Positions 59,078 through 64,000 of a DNA stretch of 64,000 nucleotides are shown here, one piece after another; positions within the stretch are counted from its first letter, which is position 1, and every line of letters starts with the position of its first letter. Source of the stretch: Klebsiella michiganensis (GTDB lineage: Bacteria > Pseudomonadota > Gammaproteobacteria > Enterobacterales > Enterobacteriaceae). The position numbers were made by a program, and so were the translations under genes. The stretch covers positions 1 to 64,000 of the forward strand of contig NZ_PRDB01000001.1 in assembly GCF_002925905.1 (NCBI RefSeq). The letters are read 5' to 3'. Under the pieces are notes generated by a model, which searched no databases, was not told the origin of the DNA, and saw nothing but the letters and a program-made list of their open reading frames with translations.

Positions 59078-59613
59078 AATTTCCTCGGATTTACGCTAAT
59101 TATTTTCAGGATGTGTGCCGGGCCGGATGAAAAAAAGGGCCGACAAAATGAGCATAATTCACCCGTATCATTTTCGCCATTGACGACTAAAATGTTCTTT
59201 AAGCGATTGCGTTACTGAGTGACGTATCGGCAAGCGGAACGCGGCATAACCTGCGCGAGATCACACCGGGCTAAATCCTGGTGAAAATATTTTGTGATGG
59301 ACATCACAAACAAATAACAAAACGTCAAAGTAAATTTGTGATTTTCATCACATAAAAATGCATTATCCCCCCTTAAAACCCGGTCTGTTGTTTTTTTACA
59401 CATCCATTTTGTGATTGAGATCACTACAAAAGACCGTCATCGCCCTATATTTGTGTGATCCAAATCACATAAAAATCCACCGACTGGACAGCTTAACGAT
59501 TCAGTGCCAGATTTCGCACTATCACTCAGGGCCCGGCTACCTCTGCCGCCTTATTAACAACAAGCCTCGGGCTTTCAGCCTGCCGATAGCAAAAACAGAA
59601 GAAGGGGTGTTTT
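59078..59613 (+). promoter_or_regulatory. mtlA promoter region with a row of CRP sites
   Basis: Four strong CRP sites with TGTGA-N6-TCACA symmetry lie at 59293-59308, 59337-59352, 59410-59425 and 59454-59469. The first, second and fourth are perfect in both arms; the third has one mismatch. A degenerate fifth lies at 59250-59265. Neighbours are spaced by about 44, 44, 73 and 44 bp. E. coli mtlA is also served by several CRP sites. The 536-bp gap holds no supported gene. Confidence 0.85.
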
Positions 59614-61524
59614 ATGTCATCCGATATCAAGATCAAAGTGCAAAGCTTTGGTCGTTTCCTCAGCAATATGGTGATGCCAAATATCGGCGCGTTTATCGCG
59701 TGGGGTATTATCACCGCACTATTCATTCCGACAGGATGGTTACCGAACGAAACGCTGGCGAAGCTGGTCGGTCCGATGATCACCTATCTGCTGCCGCTGC
59801 TGATCGGTTATACCGGCGGTAAGCTGGTTGGCGGCGAGCGCGGCGGCGTGGTCGGCGCGATTACCACCATGGGCGTTATCGTCGGCGCGGATATGCCGAT
59901 GTTCCTCGGCTCCATGATCGCCGGTCCGCTGGGCGGCTGGGCAATTAAAAAATTCGACGTCTGGGTAGACGGTAAGATCAAATCCGGTTTTGAGATGCTG
60001 GTGAATAACTTCTCCGCGGGCATCATCGGTATGATCCTCGCCATTCTGGCGTTCCTCGGTATTGGCCCGGCGGTTGAAGTCCTGTCGAAAATTCTGGCCG
60101 CAGGCGTTAACTTCATGGTGGCGCACGAGATGCTGCCGCTGGCCTCTATCTTTGTTGAACCGGCGAAAATCCTGTTCCTCAACAACGCCATTAACCACGG
60201 TATTTTCTCGCCGCTGGGTATTCAGCAATCCCACGAGCTGGGCAAATCCATCTTCTTCCTGATTGAAGCTAACCCGGGTCCGGGGATGGGCGTCCTGCTG
60301 GCGTATATGTTCTTCGGCCGCGGCAGCGCGAAACAGTCTGCAGGCGGTGCGGCAATCATCCACTTCCTCGGCGGTATTCACGAGATTTACTTCCCGTACG
60401 TGCTGATGAACCCGCGTCTGATTCTGGCCGTTATCCTCGGCGGGATGACCGGCGTATTCACCCTGACTATCCTCAACGGCGGGCTGGTCTCTCCGGCTTC
60501 TCCGGGTTCTATCCTCGCCGTGCTGGCGATGACGCCGAAAGGCGCTTACTTTGCTAACATCGCGGCGATTATTGCGGCGATGGCCGTCTCCTTCGTGGTC
60601 GCAGCCGTGCTGCTGAAAACCAGCAAAGTTAAAGAAGAAGATGATATCGAAGCCGCGACCCGTCGCATGCAGGATATGAAAGCGCAGTCCAAAGGCGGCG
60701 CCACGCCGCTGGCCGCTGGCGATGTCGCGAACGACCTGAGCCACGTGCGTAAAATCATCGTCGCCTGCGACGCCGGTATGGGCTCCAGCGCGATGGGCGC
60801 AGGCGTGCTGCGTAAAAAAGTGCAGGATGCCGGGCTGAGCAACATCTCCGTGACTAACAGTGCGATCAACAACCTGCCGCCGGATGTTGACCTGGTCATC
60901 ACCCACCGCGACCTGACCGAGCGTGCGATGCGTCAGGTGCCGCAGGCGCAGCATATTTCGCTGACCAACTTCCTCGACAGCGGCCTGTACACCAGCCTGA
61001 CCGAACGTCTGGTTTCGGCGCAGCGCCACACGGATAACGAAGAGAAAGTCCGCGACAGCCTGAAAGACAGCTTCGATGCGTCTGACACCAATCTGTTCAA
61101 ACTCGGCGCGGAAAACATCTTCCTCGGTCGTAAAGCCGCGACCAAAGAAGAAGCGATTCTGTTTGCCGGCGAGCAGCTGGTGAAAGGCGGCTACGTTGAG
61201 CCGGAATACGTCCAGGCGATGCTGGATCGTGAAAAGCTGACCTCCACCTATCTGGGTGAGTCCATCGCGGTCCCGCACGGCACTATCGAAGCCAAAGATC
61301 GCGTTCTGAAAACCGGCATCGTCTTCTGCCAGTACCCGGAAGGCGTACGCTTCGGCGAAGAAGAGGACGAGGTGGCTCGCCTGGTTATCGGTATTGCCGC
61401 GCGTAATAACGAGCATATCCAGGTGATTACCAGCCTGACCAACGCGCTGGACGATGAATCGGTCATTGAGCGTCTGGCAAAAACCACCAGCGTTGAAGAA
61501 GTTCTGACGCTGCTGAAAGCGTAA
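59614..61524 (+). CDS. mtlA: Mannitol-specific PTS enzyme IICBA
   Basis: MtlA imports D-mannitol and phosphorylates it to mannitol-1-phosphate. The 636-residue fusion has the EIIC membrane domain (about 1-345, with GGIHEIYFPYVLMNP at the sugar site), EIIB with the phospho-Cys in VACDAGMGSSAMG (about 384), and EIIA with the phospho-His in SIAVPHGTIEAKDR (about 554). Upstream CRP sites explain glucose repression; MtlR adds mannitol control. A repeat-rich gap separates it from mtlD. Confidence 0.97.
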   Translation: MSSDIKIKVQSFGRFLSNMVMPNIGAFIAWGIITALFIPTGWLPNETLAKLVGPMITYLLPLLIGYTGGKLVGGERGGVVGAITTMGVIVGADMPMFLGSMIAGPLGGWAIKKFDVWVDGKIKSGFEMLVNNFSAGIIGMILAILAFLGIGPAVEVLSKILAAGVNFMVAHEMLPLASIFVEPAKILFLNNAINHGIFSPLGIQQSHELGKSIFFLIEANPGPGMGVLLAYMFFGRGSAKQSAGGAAIIHFLGGIHEIYFPYVLMNPRLILAVILGGMTGVFTLTILNGGLVSPASPGSILAVLAMTPKGAYFANIAAIIAAMAVSFVVAAVLLKTSKVKEEDDIEAATRRMQDMKAQSKGGATPLAAGDVANDLSHVRKIIVACDAGMGSSAMGAGVLRKKVQDAGLSNISVTNSAINNLPPDVDLVITHRDLTERAMRQVPQAQHISLTNFLDSGLYTSLTERLVSAQRHTDNEEKVRDSLKDSFDASDTNLFKLGAENIFLGRKAATKEEAILFAGEQLVKGGYVEPEYVQAMLDREKLTSTYLGESIAVPHGTIEAKDRVLKTGIVFCQYPEGVRFGEEEDEVARLVIGIAARNNEHIQVITSLTNALDDESVIERLAKTTSVEEVLTLLKA

Positions 61525-61529
61525 TCCGT

Positions 61530-61622
61530 CACCCGGCGGTACGCCGGGCAACGCCCCCCTCTCTCCTTATGCGTGGGGAGAGAGGGTTGGGGTGAGGGAA
61601 ACGCCTGACCCCAGCCCTCTCA
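61530..61622. repeat. Hairpin repeats between mtlA and mtlD
   Basis: Two inverted repeats follow each other: ACCCGGCGGTACGCCGGGCA and CCCTCTCTCC...GGGGAGAGAGGG, the latter continuing into TTGGGGTGAGGG. This second type is a short repeat common between enterobacterial genes. Within the operon it could act as a transcript boundary. Confidence 0.65.
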
Positions 61623-61651
61623 GGTAAAAACATTAATTGAAGGTTAATACT

Positions 61652-62800
61652 ATGAAAGCATTACATTTTGGCGCAGGTAATATCGGTCGTGGCTTTATCG
61701 GCAAACTGCTGGCGGACGCGGGGATACAGCTGACGTTTGCGGATGTAAATCAGGTCGTGCTCGATGCCCTGAATGCCCGTCATAGCTACCAGGTTCATGT
61801 GGTCGGCGAGAATGAGCAGGTCGATACCGTTTCCGGCGTTGACGCCGTCAGCAGCATCGGCGACGAAGTTGTAGAGCTGATTGCCAGCGTGGATCTGGTG
61901 ACCACCGCCGTCGGCCCGGTCGTGCTGGAACGCATCGCCCCGGCGATTGCCAAAGGCCTGGCCAAACGTAAGGCGCAGGGGATTACCGCCCCGCTGAATA
62001 TCATCGCCTGCGAGAACATGGTCCGCGGCACCACCCAGCTGAAGGGTCACGTTTTTAACGCCCTCGCCGAAGAAGACAAAGCCTGGGTTGAAGCCAACGT
62101 CGGCTTCGTTGATTCCGCCGTTGACCGCATCGTTCCGCCGTCGGCTTCCGCCACTCACGATCCGCTGGAAGTCACCGTGGAAACCTTCAGCGAGTGGATT
62201 GTCGATAAGACCCAGTTCAAAGGCGAACTGCCGAACATCCCAGGTATGGAATTAACCGATAACCTGATGGCATTTGTCGAACGTAAGCTATTCACCTTAA
62301 ACACCGGACATGCTATAACCGCCTACCTCGGAAAACTGGCGGGTCATCAGACGATTCGCGACGCGATTCTTGATGAGCACATTCGCGCCGTGGTCAAAGG
62401 CGCCATGGAAGAGAGCGGCGCGGTGCTGATCAAACGCTATGCCTTTGATGCGCAAAAGCACGCCACTTACATCCAGAAAATTATCGGTCGTTTTGAGAAC
62501 CCGTATCTGAAGGATGACGTTGAGCGCGTTGGCCGCCAGCCGCTGCGCAAACTGAGCGCGGGCGACCGCTTAATTAAGCCGCTGCTCGGTACGCTGGAAT
62601 ACGGCCTGCCGCACCGCAATCTGGTGAAAGGGATCGCCGCTGCCATGCACTTCCGCAGCGAAGAAGACCCGCAGGCGCAGGAACTGGCGGCGCTGATTGC
62701 CGAGAAAGGCCCACAGGCCGCGCTGGCGCAGATTTCGGGTCTGGACGCAGCAAGCGAGGTGGTGGCGGAAGCCGTTAACGACTATAACGCCACCAAATGA
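61652..62800 (+). CDS. mtlD: Mannitol-1-phosphate 5-dehydrogenase
   Basis: MtlD oxidises mannitol-1-phosphate to fructose-6-phosphate with NAD+. The 382-residue protein has the N-terminal NAD loop [20 protein letters not shown] and the catalytic Lys region [16 protein letters not shown] (about 212-228). The start at 61652 has GAAGG upstream and equals the E. coli length. It overlaps mtlR by 4 bp. Confidence 0.97.
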   Translation: MKALHFGAGNIGRGFIGKLLADAGIQLTFADVNQVVLDALNARHSYQVHVVGENEQVDTVSGVDAVSSIGDEVVELIASVDLVTTAVGPVVLERIAPAIAKGLAKRKAQGITAPLNIIACENMVRGTTQLKGHVFNALAEEDKAWVEANVGFVDSAVDRIVPPSASATHDPLEVTVETFSEWIVDKTQFKGELPNIPGMELTDNLMAFVERKLFTLNTGHAITAYLGKLAGHQTIRDAILDEHIRAVVKGAMEESGAVLIKRYAFDAQKHATYIQKIIGRFENPYLKDDVERVGRQPLRKLSAGDRLIKPLLGTLEYGLPHRNLVKGIAAAMHFRSEEDPQAQELAALIAEKGPQAALAQISGLDAASEVVAEAVNDYNATK

Positions 62801-63393
62801 GGCAAGACCTGGCGCGGTCCGAACCGCGCCCATTACTCATGTCAGATATGCAGGCAATAATGGAAGAAACACAGGCATTTGAAAACCGTGTGCTTGAACG
62901 TCTGAATGCTGGCAAAACCGTAAGAAGCTTCCTGATCGCCACCGTTGAACTGCTGACGGAAGCGGTCAATATTCTGGTGCTTCAGGTATTCCGTAAAGAC
63001 GACTACGCGGTGAAATACGCAGTGGAGCCGTTGCTGGACGGCGACGGGCCGCTTGGCGACCTTTCTGTACGCCTGAAGCTGATTTACGGCCTTGGGGTGA
63101 TTAGCCGCGCCGAATATGAAGACGCTGAACTGCTGATGGCCCTGCGCGAAGAGCTGAATCACGACGGTAATGAGTATAGCTTTACCGACGATGAGATCCT
63201 CGGACCGTTTGGCGAGCTGCACTGCGTCGCCGCCCTGCCGCCCACGCCGCAATTTGATGAGAGCGATGCTGAACTGCTGGCAATGCAAAAGCTGCGCTAC
63301 CAGCAGGTCGTACGTTCCACAATGATGCTATCTCTGACCGAGCTGATTTCTAAAATCAGCTTAAAAAAAGCCTTTCAAAAATCAACGCTCTGA
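62797..63393 (+). CDS. mtlR: Mannitol operon repressor MtlR
   Basis: A 198-residue mostly helical protein closely matching E. coli MtlR, which represses mtlA but has no recognisable DNA-binding motif. The conserved core is [20 protein letters not shown] through [29 protein letters not shown]. The start at 62797 overlaps the mtlD stop (ATGA); an internal ATG at 62839 is the alternative. Its 3' end overlaps the converging yibT by 12 bp. Confidence 0.94.
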   Translation: MRQDLARSEPRPLLMSDMQAIMEETQAFENRVLERLNAGKTVRSFLIATVELLTEAVNILVLQVFRKDDYAVKYAVEPLLDGDGPLGDLSVRLKLIYGLGVISRAEYEDAELLMALREELNHDGNEYSFTDDEILGPFGELHCVAALPPTPQFDESDAELLAMQKLRYQQVVRSTMMLSLTELISKISLKKAFQKSTL

Positions 63394-63606
63394 TTCTGGC
63401 TCTTGCTGGTCGCACGTCGGCCGATAAAGCTGACGATAATACTCAAGACGCCGCAGAAATAGCGCTTCTTTATCTGCCGGGATATCCGGCGGTATATGCT
63501 GCAAACGCGGAGATTTTTTTAGATATTCCATAAAAGCCTGACTTGAAGCCATAAAATCTACGGCTTTATCAATAATGCGCGGTACGCTGTCGCCTATTTT
63601 CGCCAT
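63382..63606 (-). CDS. yibT: Small protein YibT
   Basis: A 74-residue acidic-basic mixed protein similar to E. coli YibT ([21 protein letters not shown] and [11 protein letters not shown] are conserved). It has a strong GAGGAG ribosome site before MAKIGDSVP; the long upstream extension of the frame is not coding. No known domain. The function is unknown. Confidence 0.88.
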   Translation of the reverse strand: MAKIGDSVPRIIDKAVDFMASSQAFMEYLKKSPRLQHIPPDIPADKEALFLRRLEYYRQLYRPTCDQQEPESER

Positions 63607-63881
63607 CACGCTCTCCTCTTTTGGGGGAATGATCCTATTAAGGATTAGCCAAAAACAGGGTTTCAGATGAGGAAAACGTGCTGAATGGCCGTCAGGCTTC
63701 ACAGAAATGAATATTCGCCAACTCTGGATTAAAATAATTTTTATGTTCAATAAGTTATAATATGCCGCTGCGGTTGTTATGAGCAAAAAACGGCGACGTT
63801 TTGATAAATAACTACCCACAACCCAAGCGACAGCACATACTATAGTCTGATAACGCCCCTTTCTTAATAGATTAAGCCACC

Positions 63882-64000
63882 ATGAAAGAAGTCGAAAAAA
63901 ACGAAATTAAACGTCTGAGCGATCGTCTCGACGCTATCCACCACCAGCAGGCCGACCTGTCCCTGGTCGACGCCGCAGAAAAATACGCCGAGCTGGAAAA
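63882..64000 (+). CDS. yibL: YibL, N-terminal part (cut by window end)
   Basis: The frame [20 protein letters not shown] matches the start of E. coli YibL, a 120-residue ribosome-associated protein. The visible 39 residues form a charged helix with coiled-coil character. The gene runs off the end of the window. Its place after yibT is as in E. coli. Confidence 0.9.
   Translation, partial: MKEVEKNEIKRLSDRLDAIHHQQADLSLVDAAEKYAELE

Noticed and set aside
59740-61551. 603-codon open frame antisense to mtlA
   Set aside because: Fully inside the opposite strand of a certain gene, with Arg/His/Gln-rich composition typical of a codon-shadow frame.

Overview
This window is a Klebsiella-like enterobacterial chromosome segment (K. 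pneumoniae/variicola or a close relative such as K. oxytoca or Raoultella; species not resolvable by eye). The backbone follows the Escherichia coli K-12 order around 80-81 min: proK-eptB-yhjX-yhjY-tag-yiaC-bisC-yiaD-ghrB-yiaF-yiaG-cspA-hokA-glySQ-ysaB-wecH-yiaAB-xylBA-xylFGHR-bax-malS-avtA-ysaA-yiaJ-yiaKL-lyxK-sgbHUE-selBA-yibF-yibHI-mtlADR-yibT-yibL. High GC, the 2-ketogluconate genes and the yiaX1-yiaX2 pair are the Klebsiella-type departures from E. coli.

Layout. 1-0.7 kb: a tandem array of 118-bp REP-type units, then a 54-bp duplication of the tRNA-Pro 3' end with its terminator, then tRNA-Pro(CGG). 0.8-9.2 kb: lipid A/Kdo modification (eptB), pyruvate-responsive transporter yhjX, an outer-membrane barrel (yhjY), DNA repair (tag), a GNAT acetyltransferase, biotin sulfoxide reductase, and the OmpA-like lipoprotein yiaD. 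9.3-14.5 kb: a LacI regulator and a kguE-kguK-kguT-ghrB operon that should import, phosphorylate and reduce 2-ketogluconate. 14.5-20.3 kb: yiaF, a PcaK-like aromatic-acid transporter behind an exact PcaR/PcaU-type operator, yiaG, cspA with its cold-shock leader, an ABC-F ATPase, and a hok/mok-type toxin locus with a candidate antisense RNA. 20.5-26 kb: glycyl-tRNA synthetase, ysaB, wecH, yiaAB. 26-34.5 kb: complete D-xylose regulon. 34.5-39.8 kb: bax, malS, avtA, ysaA.

39.9-48.6 kb: the regulator yiaJ and the yiaK-L-X1-X2-P-Q-R-S operon of Klebsiella, in which a MFS carrier (yiaX2) and an uncharacterised TIM-barrel-like protein (yiaX1) stand where E. coli has the yiaMNO TRAP transporter. The enzymes take diketo-L-gulonate through 3-keto-L-gulonate and pentulose phosphates to D-xylulose-5-phosphate, which also links to the xyl and mtl pathways nearby. 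48.6-53.5 kb: a second REP tandem array followed by a three-gene island (AraC regulator, GPH sugar cation symporter, GH127 beta-L-arabinofuranosidase) where E. coli has other genes. 53.5-64 kb: selenocysteine incorporation (selA, selB), yibF, the yibHI export pair, and the mannitol operon behind a row of CRP sites, ending inside yibL.

No phage, insertion sequence, integron or CRISPR array was recognised. The most interesting non-genic signals are the two REP tandem arrays, the hairpin-rich duplication beside proK, the PcaR-type boxes in front of the aromatic transporter, the YpdB-type operator of yhjX, and the paired half-sites in the yiaJ-yiaK gap.
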